The notes below the pieces were generated by a model. The model saw only the letters and a list, made by a program, of their open reading frames with translations. It was not told where the DNA came from and did no database searches. A stretch of 64,000 nucleotides of DNA, taken from CBDFLD01 sp965249005. Its GTDB lineage: Bacteria; Acidobacteriota; UBA6911. Position numbers and translations under genes: made by a program. The DNA lies in assembly GCA_965249005.1 (NCBI GenBank), contig CBDFLD010000016.1:310001-374000 (forward strand). The letters are read 5' to 3'. Positions 54,109-62,119 of this stretch are shown one piece after another (within the stretch, counting starts at the first letter, position 1; every line of letters starts with the position of its first letter).

Positions 54109-54981
54109 ATGCGATTATTCACTGCCGTTACATTCATTCTTCTAAACTTGGCCCCGTCTACCGGCAAGGTGGTTCTGAAGACCGGTATCGAAGGTGTCCG
54201 TTTCTCTCTCGACGGGACTTTCGTATCGACGACCGATGCCGAGGGCAAACTCGTGATGGAGGGTTTTCCGTCTGGCAGATTCAACTACGCGCTCGAGAAG
54301 TCCGGCTTTCGGCCAATTCAGGGGACCTTCGATGTTTCGGTCGACCAAGCAAGCATCATTGAAGTAAAGATGGTGGCACGGGTCTCGGCACCAAGCGAGA
54401 GCAAAGAGAAACCGCGACCGACACCGCGGGCATCTTTGACTTCCCCCAAGGCACACTCCGATCCCCACCAGACGGCAGACGGCTCGTCTTTGCGACCGGT
54501 TCCGGATAACACAAATCTTGCAAATCTTGCAAATCTTGCGGATGTTGGGGATGTCGCGGAAGCGGTGCATCCCATTGAGGCGCGTCCCTCTTCGGGGGCT
54601 CCCAACGTCATCGAACCTACGGAGCAACCTTCCAGCGTGGCCGGGATCTTGCTAGGGCTCCTGGGGGTGCTCTCACTTGCTGCATTCTTGATTTGGACGC
54701 AACGGCAAAAGGCGTCTCATTCTGGTCAGAGAATCGAGCGACTTGCGGCCGCGGTAGATCCGCTCTCGATTTGTCCGGAGCCGTCGACGGAAGACAAACT
54801 CGTTCCGGTCAAAGAAAGACCGGAATTCATTGATCAGATCCGCCGCCGTGAAGAACTCATCAAGGCCGGATTCGTCGGCGATCAGACCAAGAGCTTTGAT
54901 CGCGACGAGGCGGCCGAGAGAGAGAAAGAAATCGTGATTGTGCTGCCGAAGGAAGCCTATAGATACGAAGAAGAGCTTTAG
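54109..54981 (+). CDS. Membrane protein with PEGA-like domain (290 aa)
   Basis: A signal peptide (residues 1-~18) leads to a small beta domain typical of PEGA/carboxypeptidase-regulatory-like repeats (GVRFSLDGTFVSTTDAEGKL, PSGRFNYALEKSGF). A Pro/Ser-rich linker follows, with a short repeat (NLANLANLAD) from three tandem 9-bp units. One membrane helix lies at about 181-200 (VAGILLGLLGVLSLAAFLIW), then a charged cytoplasmic tail (EEELIKAGFVGDQ region). Function is not known. It sits just ahead of the lasso operon on the same strand but with a gap of about 170 bases, so it may be an independent gene. Confidence 0.65.
   Translation: MRLFTAVTFILLNLAPSTGKVVLKTGIEGVRFSLDGTFVSTTDAEGKLVMEGFPSGRFNYALEKSGFRPIQGTFDVSVDQASIIEVKMVARVSAPSESKEKPRPTPRASLTSPKAHSDPHQTADGSSLRPVPDNTNLANLANLADVGDVAEAVHPIEARPSSGAPNVIEPTEQPSSVAGILLGLLGVLSLAAFLIWTQRQKASHSGQRIERLAAAVDPLSICPEPSTEDKLVPVKERPEFIDQIRRREELIKAGFVGDQTKSFDRDEAAEREKEIVIVLPKEAYRYEEEL
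54513..54539 (+). repeat. Three tandem 9-bp units (AATCTTGCA) inside the PEGA-like gene
   Basis: AATCTTGCA, AATCTTGCA and AATCTTGCG follow one another in frame and encode repeated Asn-Leu-Ala. Such a run can change length by slippage, by a multiple of three bases, without breaking the frame. Confidence 0.8.
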
Positions 54982-55153
54982 GCCGTGCTGGAACACGAAA
55001 ATGCCTTGGTCGGGCCCAGTTGCCCGCGGACCGTCAATCCACGCAAAAAGGTTGATCCTGGAACTCCGAGCCGAAGATCTGGACGAGCCGCAAAAGGAAA
55101 CGTCATCGAATTTGCGTGAAAAAGTAATGTAACTTTCTAAAAAAAGGCACGAT
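54982..55153 (+). promoter_or_regulatory. Likely promoter region of the lasso operon
   Basis: This non-coding gap precedes the first lasso gene. An A/T-rich stretch near 55120-55150 (aaaaagtaatgtaactttct, followed by aaaaaaaggc) leads to ATG 55154. No defined -35/-10 pair can be assigned. Confidence 0.3.
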
Positions 55154-55693
55154 ATGTTCTCCGGAGATTGGCGCCCCGGCAGTTTTGCTAGAGTCCCCAC
55201 CAATCTCGTGGATACAGAAGTCCTCATCCGGGGCATGGGACCTCCCAAAATGGACCCTCGAATGGTAGACGGACTGCTTCGCTTCATAGAGCTGGAGAAT
55301 CAGGACAAGAAACTCTTGTGCTGCTCGTATGCCATGGTCGCCGCGGTTCGCTTGGCGTTGTGGTTGCTACCGTTTCGCACGACCCGGGCACTTCTGGACC
55401 GCATCCCCCGAAAACGGGAAGACCGGGCAGTCGCGCCCGAAAGACTGAGCTGGGCTGTCCGGACATCAAGCCGTCGAGTATTGGGGGCGTCTTGCCTGAC
55501 CCAGGCTCTTGCACTTCTCGTACTTTTGTCGCGCCAAGGACAGGTAGCACAGCTACGCTTTGGCGTCTGCCAGGACAGGACTCAAGGTTTTCGGGCTCAC
55601 GCTTGGCTGATACTCAAGGGGAAGATCTTGATCGGGGAGGAACTCCTGGATCAATACACACCCATCCGCATGCTGGGGAGTGAAGTCCGATGA
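55154..55693 (+). CDS. Lasso peptide leader protease, B2 protein (transglutaminase-like, 179 aa)
   Basis: The C-terminal half carries the transglutaminase-type Cys-His site of lasso B2 proteins: Cys in VLGASCLTQALALLVLLSRQ and His in FRAHAWLILKGKIL, with a Cys-Leu-x-Gln-Ala context typical of the family. The N-terminal part is helical (FIELENQDKKLLCCSYAMVA). It removes the leader of the precursor, working with the RRE protein encoded by 58729-59028. Its stop overlaps the cyclase start by 4 bases (ATGA), so translation is coupled. The exact start is not certain. Confidence 0.9.
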   Translation: MFSGDWRPGSFARVPTNLVDTEVLIRGMGPPKMDPRMVDGLLRFIELENQDKKLLCCSYAMVAAVRLALWLLPFRTTRALLDRIPRKREDRAVAPERLSWAVRTSSRRVLGASCLTQALALLVLLSRQGQVAQLRFGVCQDRTQGFRAHAWLILKGKILIGEELLDQYTPIRMLGSEVR

Positions 55694-57552
55694 GCGGGAT
55701 CGCCGGTGTCTTGTCCATGGACGAACCGTCGGTCGACCCCGGCATCGTTGCGGTCATGCTGGAGAGACTCGCGCGCAGGGGGCCTGACGGCCAAGGGCTC
55801 TGGACACAAGGCTCACTGTCGCTCGGGCACCGCATGCTAAAGGTAACTCCGGAATCGATGAACGAGCATCTTCCATTGGTCAAAGACGAGATCGTTCTTA
55901 CCTGCGACGCACGAATCGACAACCGCATCGAGTTGATCCGCGGGCTAAGGCTCCGCTCGGCGCCTGCCGACAGCGAGCTGATTCTGAGAGCCTATCAGGA
56001 GTGGGGAGTTCGTTGCCCAGAGAAGCTCCGGGGAGACTTTGCGTTTGCACTCTGGGACATAAAGAAGAGATGTTTCTTCGCCGCGCGAGATCGGATTGGG
56101 ATAAAGCCCCTGTACTACGTATTGAATTCGAAGACCTTCGGCGTGGCCTCCGAAATATCCCCTTTGTTCGAAATCCCGAACGTTGCAAAAAGGCCCGACG
56201 TGGATTCTCTGAACGAATTCCTGGACCTCACGGTTGTGCCGGCGGACCGGACGCTCTATGACGGATTACGCCGGCTTCCGCCCGGACATACTCTGGTCCT
56301 GCAAGGCGGTCGAATGAGGCTGGATCGCTACTGGGCGCCAAATCCTCAGCTGGAGATGCGCCAGCCCAGCCTGTCGCAACATGCGGAGGAGTTTCGCGAT
56401 CTCTTCTCAGAGGCAGTTGCGGCACAGATGCGAACATCGTCTGGGGTGGGGTGTCTGCTGAGCGGAGGTCTCGATTCATCCTCTGTTCTTTGCGTGGCAG
56501 CGGATGCGGCACCGGCTTCCGAGGCGCCGGCCGCATTCTCGATGATCTTCGATTCACTCGGCTGCGACGAGCGGGAGTTCATCCAAGAGGTGACGCGAAA
56601 GACCGACGTTCCGAGCTATGCGGCCGCCGTGGACGGGGCCGAGTCGTCGACGCTGCTCCAGAAATACTCCTCGATGTGTCCGGACTGGCCTGTTCGCGGA
56701 TTCTGCCCTACCGCTATCTGGCCGTTGATGGAACTTGCGCGCAAGGGTGGAACACGCGTCATGCTCACGGGACACGGCGGGGATCATGTCGCGGAAGGCA
56801 ACCTGTCATCCCTGACGGATCTCATGAGGACAGGTCACGTGTCGGAGCTCTTGAGACAATTGCAGCCCTTTCGCTACGCACCCTCAGTGTGGATGGAATT
56901 CGTCATCAAACCGCTTCTGCCAAGGAGCTTCAAGAACCTGGCTCGGTGGCTGCTTCGCGCCGAAACAACCACCCTGCGCCAAAGCACCCTGCGTGAAAGC
57001 ACCCTGCGCCAAAGCACCCTGCGCCAAAGCACCCTGCGCAAAAGATCGAATAGAGCGTTAGAGGGAGAGCGATCCGATCCATGGACACGGAACGGGAGCC
57101 ACTTTGCGCACCAAGAGGCCCTGGCCCTGTTGTCGCCGAGTACGAGCCTGTGGCTCGATGGTTATTGGGATGTTCTGGGCAGCCTATTTGGGATGGAGTT
57201 CCGGCACCCCTTTTTCGACTCTCGACTCATCGAGTACCTCCTGACGATTCCTCCGCAAGAGAAACTCTGGGGAGGACAGACCAAGGTCCTCTTGCGAGAA
57301 GGAATGGATGGAATTCTCCCCGAACAAGTGCGTAACCGAACCGGAAAAGCGGAATTTTCACCTCTCGTAGAACACCAGCTCAAGCGCCTACCGTCACCTG
57401 CCATACGATCTCTTCGCCTGGCGCAGGACGGCTTTGTCAACCGAGAAAGACTTGCAACACTCAACGGCGGATCGAAGCCTGGCCAGAGCAACAGCATCTC
57501 GCTATGGCCGGTTCTGTGTTTGGACGCCTGGTATGAAGCCAACTTCAATTGA
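55690..57552 (+). CDS. Lasso cyclase, asparagine-synthetase-like (620 aa)
   Basis: The N-terminal Ntn-type glutaminase-like domain starts MSGIAGVLSMDEPS, with Ser in place of the catalytic Cys2, so it cannot act as a glutaminase, as usual for lasso cyclases. The synthetase domain has the pyrophosphate-binding loop LLSGGLDSSSVLCVAAD (about residues 256-272) and LTGHGGDHV. It adenylates the ring-forming Asp and closes the lactam to Gly1. A 15-bp minisatellite of five units (56971-57045) adds Thr-Leu-Arg repeats to a surface region. Length about 620 is normal. Confidence 0.92.
   Translation: MSGIAGVLSMDEPSVDPGIVAVMLERLARRGPDGQGLWTQGSLSLGHRMLKVTPESMNEHLPLVKDEIVLTCDARIDNRIELIRGLRLRSAPADSELILRAYQEWGVRCPEKLRGDFAFALWDIKKRCFFAARDRIGIKPLYYVLNSKTFGVASEISPLFEIPNVAKRPDVDSLNEFLDLTVVPADRTLYDGLRRLPPGHTLVLQGGRMRLDRYWAPNPQLEMRQPSLSQHAEEFRDLFSEAVAAQMRTSSGVGCLLSGGLDSSSVLCVAADAAPASEAPAAFSMIFDSLGCDEREFIQEVTRKTDVPSYAAAVDGAESSTLLQKYSSMCPDWPVRGFCPTAIWPLMELARKGGTRVMLTGHGGDHVAEGNLSSLTDLMRTGHVSELLRQLQPFRYAPSVWMEFVIKPLLPRSFKNLARWLLRAETTTLRQSTLRESTLRQSTLRQSTLRKRSNRALEGERSDPWTRNGSHFAHQEALALLSPSTSLWLDGYWDVLGSLFGMEFRHPFFDSRLIEYLLTIPPQEKLWGGQTKVLLREGMDGILPEQVRNRTGKAEFSPLVEHQLKRLPSPAIRSLRLAQDGFVNRERLATLNGGSKPGQSNSISLWPVLCLDAWYEANFN
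56971..57045 (+). repeat. Minisatellite: five 15-bp units (ACCCTGCGCCAAAGC) in the lasso cyclase gene
   Basis: Five consecutive units, 56971-56985 to 57031-57045, differ at a few bases (CCAAAGC, TGAAAGC, CCAAAGC twice, CAAAAGA) and encode TLRQS, TLRES, TLRQS, TLRQS, TLRKR. The array stays in frame when the copy number changes. Confidence 0.9.
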
Positions 57553-57571
57553 AACAAGGAGCGAATCACCC

Positions 57572-57751
57572 ATGGAAAAGCAAAACCCTAAGGATATTAC
57601 GGTAGAGGAACAAGAAAAGACCAGTCCGTCTCAGCAGAAGGAATACACGACTCCACAGCTGACAGAATACGGAAAAGTCGCCCAGGTCACCGGTGGACGT
57701 CCGGGCACGACGCGTGACTTCGGCGGGACTTCTCCAGCCTTCCCCGGATAG
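57572..57751 (+). CDS. Lasso peptide precursor A (59 aa), predicted core GRPGTTRDFGGTSPAFPG
   Basis: The leader carries the RRE-binding motif Y25-x2-P28-x-L30-x3-G34-x5-T40 (YTTPQLTEYGKVAQVT). The conserved leader Thr at -2 is Thr40, so the cut is expected after Gly41, leaving an 18-residue core, Gly42 to Gly59. Asp49 is core position 8, giving a Gly1-Asp8 lactam ring of eight residues; the ring contains Arg2, Pro3, Gly4, Thr5, Thr6 and Arg7. The C-terminal tail is FGGTSPAFPG. A cut one residue earlier would give a nine-residue ring but would put Thr at -1. The ATG follows AAGGAG by 10 bases. I calculate a monoisotopic mass of about 1758.84 Da for the unmodified lactam. Confidence 0.92.
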   Translation: MEKQNPKDITVEEQEKTSPSQQKEYTTPQLTEYGKVAQVTGGRPGTTRDFGGTSPAFPG

Positions 57752-57770
57752 CGCCGGAGTTTGCCGACAC

Positions 57771-58673
57771 GTGATCGCAAAGCTAATCCGGAAAAAACGC
57801 CAGGCGTACTGGGCCTCGCTTGAGAGTGATCTGCCCCTAGGAACCCTTCCCGTTGGAGCCTCTGATCTGAGCACAACGGTCCGGATCCGAAGAACGGAGC
57901 ACTCCAGACCGGCCCAAGGCACATTGGACCGCATGGAATGCTTCGTACAAGGGAGGCACCTCCTCGCCACGGGAAAGAGCGATCGCTGTCTCACAATCGA
58001 TGGCGTCGGAGAGTTCTTTCTCGGCCAGGGTATGCAAGAGATCCAGTACCGTCACTTCCCGGGCGGCACCTCCAAGTTGATCGGCTACTGGCTTCTCCAC
58101 TCCGTTCTACCCTTCCACCTTTTCTCCCAACGTAGTTTGGAGTTTCTTCATGCCAGCGCGGTTGCGATCGGAAGATTGTCGGCGGCATTCTTGGCGCCCT
58201 CTCATGGTGGGAAGTCCACACTTGCGGAGTACTTCGTGCGGAGGGGCCACCCACTAATCACTGATGACAAGCTGGGAATACTGCAGTCCAACGGACAGTA
58301 CCTGGCTGTGCCGGGAGTTCCCTTTCTTCGTCCCTATCGGAGATCCGAGGACCTGGGGTATCGCATCGAGAACTTTGCACGGGAGCCTCTTCCGCTTGGA
58401 ACCTTGTACGTACTCCAAGCCAAGGATCCCGAAGCTCCGATCAAGATCAGGGAACATTCCCCTGCCGAGGCATCATGGGCCTTGACACAAAACTGGGAGT
58501 TTCGAATCGCGTCTAGAATCAAGGAGCGTTTCGAATACTTCGCCGACCTGGTGGCATGCACAAGGGTATGCAGCATCGAAATCCCGCGAGACCCAGCCCG
58601 GTTGCCCCAAGTCTACACCGCCGTTTGCCAAGACCTGGACGGATTGAAACAGCCTTCTGCTCAAGCCATCTGA
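57771..58673 (+). CDS. HPr kinase-like lasso peptide kinase (about 300 aa)
   Basis: The protein resembles HprK-related kinases found in lasso clusters such as paeninodin, where the kinase phosphorylates the peptide's C-terminal Ser. The P-loop is AFLAPSHGGKSTLAEYF, followed by HPLITDDKLGI. The predicted core here ends in Gly, so any phosphorylation would have to hit Ser13 or one of Thr5, Thr6 and Thr12. I chose GTG 57771, 20 bases after the precursor stop; an in-frame ATG at 57693 lies inside the precursor gene. Confidence 0.85.
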   Translation: MIAKLIRKKRQAYWASLESDLPLGTLPVGASDLSTTVRIRRTEHSRPAQGTLDRMECFVQGRHLLATGKSDRCLTIDGVGEFFLGQGMQEIQYRHFPGGTSKLIGYWLLHSVLPFHLFSQRSLEFLHASAVAIGRLSAAFLAPSHGGKSTLAEYFVRRGHPLITDDKLGILQSNGQYLAVPGVPFLRPYRRSEDLGYRIENFAREPLPLGTLYVLQAKDPEAPIKIREHSPAEASWALTQNWEFRIASRIKERFEYFADLVACTRVCSIEIPRDPARLPQVYTAVCQDLDGLKQPSAQAI

Positions 58674-58728
58674 GCTCATTTCGTCCAAGAAGGGAATCCT
58701 TTACCGTCCACTCTGAACAGGAGCTGCA

Positions 58729-59028
58729 ATGTCACCGAATCTCGAATCCAGAGTTGAAATCGCACCGGAGATTGTCTACCAAAAAGTCGGCGAGGAAACC
58801 GTATTCCTGAACCTTCACACCGGCTTCTACTACGGTCTCGACTCAGTAGGAAGTCGCTTCTGGGAATTGCTGTCGGATCAGAGGGCTCCGATGCTGAGCG
58901 AGGTTCTCGAGGCAATCACCCGAGAATATGATGCTCCCACCGACAGGATCCAGATGGACATTCTGGAACTGGTGGAAAACCTTCATGCCAAAGGGCTGGT
59001 CACGCTGCCGACAGAGGCCGACTCGTAA
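58729..59028 (+). CDS. Lasso RRE protein, PqqD-like B1 (99 aa)
   Basis: A small PqqD-like winged-helix protein: TVFLNLHTGFYYGLDSVGSR, SEVLEAITREYD and ILELVENLHAKGLVTLP match the RRE fold. It binds the leader motif of the precursor and presents it to the B2 protease and the tailoring enzymes. Only 4 bases separate its stop from the next gene, a methyltransferase, so they form one operon. Confidence 0.93.
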   Translation: MSPNLESRVEIAPEIVYQKVGEETVFLNLHTGFYYGLDSVGSRFWELLSDQRAPMLSEVLEAITREYDAPTDRIQMDILELVENLHAKGLVTLPTEADS

Positions 59029-59032
59029 ACAA

Positions 59033-59713
59033 ATGAATATTCTCAATCGCGAAACGGTCCTGAAGCGCTGCTCAGAGCTGCGTATCCGCCTCGATCCAGG
59101 CAACCGCCTTCAAATATCGAACGACCGTCATCGGATCGAATGTCGGGGACAGGGACTTTCGATCCTCGAGGTCTTCGCTCACCCGACGAGCGTCGGCGAG
59201 GCGATCCAGAAGCTGGGCACGAACCTCCCGGGTAGCCAGGCATTCGTAGACCTTGTCAACATGATCATGGAGCTCCACCAGGCCGGAATCCTGGAATCGA
59301 TCGATGGACGAACTTCGCCCCCGGATCCCGAGCCCGCCGGATTTGGCGCACCGCAGATCCACGTCCAGATGCTCAACGACCGGGAGCGAACTGCCAAGTA
59401 CATCCAAGCCATCCGCGAGGTTGTCCGAGAAGGCGATGTCGTGGTCGAGATCGGCACCGGCACGGGAGTGCTATCGGTGGCAGCAGCCCAAGCGGGCGCA
59501 CGGCATGTCTATACAATTGAGGAAACCGGGATCGCAGATGGTGCGGAAGCCGTATTTGCGGCAAACAATCTGCAGAATCAGATTACGCTGGTACGCGGAA
59601 GATCCACCCAGGTACAGATACCCGAACGAGCGGATGTCCTGGTCAGTGAGGTAATCGGAAACGAGCCTCTGGCTGAAAAGGTCGTCCAGTATACACTGGA
59701 TGCGCGCACTAGG
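59033..59713 (+). pseudogene. RRE-like/PRMT-like methyltransferase, 5' fragment (split by IS1380)
   Basis: Residues ~1-88 look like a second PqqD/RRE-like module (LQISNDRHRIECRGQGLSIL, LVNMIMELHQAGILES). They are followed by a class I SAM domain with motif I VVEIGTGTGVLSVAAAQAGA, VYTIEE and a double-Glu-type loop SEVIGNEPLAEKV, all in the order seen in PRMT-like enzymes. The reading frame is interrupted in LDARTR by the IS1380 at 59714. Without the element the whole protein would have about 402 residues. ATG 59033 is 4 bases after the RRE gene. Confidence 0.87.
59708..59713. repeat. 6-bp target duplication ACTAGG of IS1380 type b copy B
   Basis: ACTAGG at 59708-59713 is repeated at 61566-61571, exactly outside the element. 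Confidence 0.92.
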
Positions 59714-61565
59714 CCTTAGTCCAGCGTGATTTTTTGCATGAGGAGGAAGAAAAGCCCTGGAACGTGCGCCGTTACGGGATAAAATGCGTTTGATATATTT
59801 ACAAGACATCCCGAAAGGAGCACATTCCAGGTGAATAAAAGAAACCACAGAATCCTCCTCCGAGACAAGCAAAATCTTACACGCCGGTTGGAAAGAAATC
59901 AGTTTGAGGACCGGTCCGATCCTATGTTCAAGGACTCCAACACCTACTACGAGATCGCCGAGAGAACGCGCGCCATCGGATCTGGTGGTATCGGAGCCAT
60001 TCACAAGCTCGTGTGTAAGCTTGGATTGGACAAAGATATCAACAGAAACATCGTTTTGCTCAAGTACCACTTTCCTTACTGGGAATCCGATCATGTACTG
60101 AACATCGCATACAACGTCTTGTCGGGTGGAACCTGTCTCGAAGATATCGAGCGGTTGCGCCAGGATGAGACCTACATGAACGGACTGGGAGCCGAGAGGA
60201 TTCCGGATCCCACGACGGCTGGAGATTTCCTCCGTCGTTTCGATGAGGATTGGATCTTCGGACTTCAGGAAACCATCAATGAAACCCGAACCAAGGTGTG
60301 GAAGTTGCAGGATGCTTCCTTCCGGAAGGAGGCCATCATCGACGTGGACGGGACCGTCGCCGGAACCTTGGGGGAATGCAAGGAAGGAATGGACATTGCC
60401 TACAACGGGATCTGGGGTTACGCACCGTTGATCGTGACCTTGGCCAATACGAATGAGGTCCTCTATCTGATGAATCGGCCGGGCAACCGTCCCTCTTCCG
60501 ACGGAGCGGCCGAGTGGATGGACCGGGCAATCGATCTGGTGTCGTCGGTGTTTACGAAGGTCTGGCTTCGGGGCGACACGGATTTCTCGCTGACGAGAAA
60601 CTTCGATCGCTGGGACGAGCGGGTTGGTTTTGTCTTTGGTTATGACGCCAAGCCGAACCTGGTCGGGATGGCCGATGCCCTGCCGGAGAGACAATGGAAA
60701 CCGCTCGAGCGGCCTCCTCGTTATGAGGTCAAGAGCGAAGAACGGCGCCGTCCGGAAAACGTCAAAGAACAAGTAATCAAGGAGAGAGAATTCAAGAACA
60801 TCCGCCTGCAGAGCGAGCAGGTCGCCGAGTTTGACTATCGTCCCGGACACTGTAAGAAAACCTATCGCATGGTTGTGGTTCGGAAGAACCTCACGATCGA
60901 AAAGGGGGAGCACCGGCTGTTTGATGAGGTCCGGTACTTCTTCTACATCACCAACGATCGGGAGATGACGATGGGAGAAGTGGTCCTTTTTGCCAACGAT
61001 CGCTGCAACCAGGAAAACGTCATCGGTCAGCTCAAGAGTGGAGTGAACGCCTTGAGGATGCCTTCGGACAGTCTGGTATCGAACTGGGCCTACATGGTCA
61101 TCGCATCGCTGGCGTGGAATCTGAAGGCCTGGTATGGCCTGGTGACGCAGGCGCCGACAGTACGTCGTGATATCTTGAGGATGGAGTTCAAACGCTTCCT
61201 GGTGAACTTTGTGCAAATACCCTGTCAGATTGTAAGAACCGGTCGTCGCCTCGTTTACAGGATATTGGCCTATAGCAAGCATCTCGAAACCTTTTTGGCG
61301 ACGTTCGACTATATCAGGCAACTCAGGTTTACTTGAAGGCGCCTCGCCGGCGGGTGAGCCCGTACCCCCGGCGGAGCAAGAGTGGCGGGCGAAAGGAAGG
61401 GCATAACAGAGACAAACAAGATCAAGTGATCCAGACAACCAATGGAAGGTTTGTCTCTTGTGTTTCTCTTTGCTTTCCCTGTTACGCACAAGGAGCTGAA
61501 ATCCACGAGATATTCGGAAAAGGCAAACGATTTTCCGAGCGAGCTCATACCTCGCTTATTTTGGG
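59714..61565 (+). mobile_element. IS1380-family insertion sequence, type b, copy B (1852 bp)
   Basis: Same element as at 19207-21058, same orientation, 40.5 kb away. Perfect ACTAGG duplications flank it. It splits the lasso methyltransferase without any other lesion and its transposase is intact, so the insertion is probably recent. Confidence 0.95.
59831..61336 (+). CDS. IS1380-family transposase, type b (copy B, 501 aa)
   Basis: Identical in protein sequence to 19324-20829; I see one silent difference (GCC versus GCT in EAI). Carries the same three acidic motifs (DVDGTVAG, RGDTDFSL, NQENVIGQ). Start is GTG 59831 with AAAGGAGC upstream. Confidence 0.93.
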   Translation: MNKRNHRILLRDKQNLTRRLERNQFEDRSDPMFKDSNTYYEIAERTRAIGSGGIGAIHKLVCKLGLDKDINRNIVLLKYHFPYWESDHVLNIAYNVLSGGTCLEDIERLRQDETYMNGLGAERIPDPTTAGDFLRRFDEDWIFGLQETINETRTKVWKLQDASFRKEAIIDVDGTVAGTLGECKEGMDIAYNGIWGYAPLIVTLANTNEVLYLMNRPGNRPSSDGAAEWMDRAIDLVSSVFTKVWLRGDTDFSLTRNFDRWDERVGFVFGYDAKPNLVGMADALPERQWKPLERPPRYEVKSEERRRPENVKEQVIKEREFKNIRLQSEQVAEFDYRPGHCKKTYRMVVVRKNLTIEKGEHRLFDEVRYFFYITNDREMTMGEVVLFANDRCNQENVIGQLKSGVNALRMPSDSLVSNWAYMVIASLAWNLKAWYGLVTQAPTVRRDILRMEFKRFLVNFVQIPCQIVRTGRRLVYRILAYSKHLETFLATFDYIRQLRFT

Positions 61566-61571
61566 ACTAGG

Positions 61572-62099
61572 TTCCTCAGAGACAATGCAAGGTTTGTGCC
61601 CAATCGGCTGGACGTTTATGGTTTGCCCGTCGTCGTGACCGAGGAGCAGCTGGCGAGGCACCTGTTCACGGAGACAACAGCAAAGCAGTGGCAGGATTGG
61701 TACGGAATAAGATTCCAGCCACTCACAGAACTCTCCCGAAATTCGCCTCATCCATGTTTCATTCGGCCACGGGACGCACGCCGATGGCAGAGCCTGAGTG
61801 CGCCAATCTTGTTGTCGAGCTATGACCTGGCGGAGACAGCGACTCCAGTCGTCCAGAACTCCGCCGGCAGCGTTGCCACCGCGCAGGGAGAGTGCAACGG
61901 ATTGCTCGTGTTCTTCGAAGTACAGCTCGGACCTACAACCCGTCTCTCGACTCACCCGGAACACGCCGGGGAAGCCAGTTCGTGGTATTCGCCCCTCTGG
62001 ACTTTACCCGAGCCCATCTCACTTCACAGAGGAGATCGATTCGAAGTCCTCTACAAACATGACGGCGACATGGGCCGTGTATGGGTTCGACGTTCCTAG
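61572..62099 (+). pseudogene. RRE-like/PRMT-like methyltransferase, 3' fragment
   Basis: The frame resumes with FLRDNARFVPNRLDVYGLPV, matching the PRMT pattern of a 'pgGrliPsrl' segment, and continues through the C-terminal beta-barrel region (NGLLVFFEVQLGPTTRLST, PEPISLHRGDRFEVLYKHDG) to the stop at 62097-62099. This C-terminal barrel is the usual dimerisation/substrate part of PRMTs. Part of it can be read from GTG 61596, but it would lack the SAM-binding half. Confidence 0.87.
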
Positions 62100-62119
62100 A
62101 CACATTGTGCGGGCACTAG

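Noticed and set aside
57693..57770. Use of ATG 57693 as start of the HprK-like kinase
   Set aside because: This would overlap the precursor gene by about 59 bases with unrelated N-terminal sequence; the GTG at 57771 suits the domain start better.
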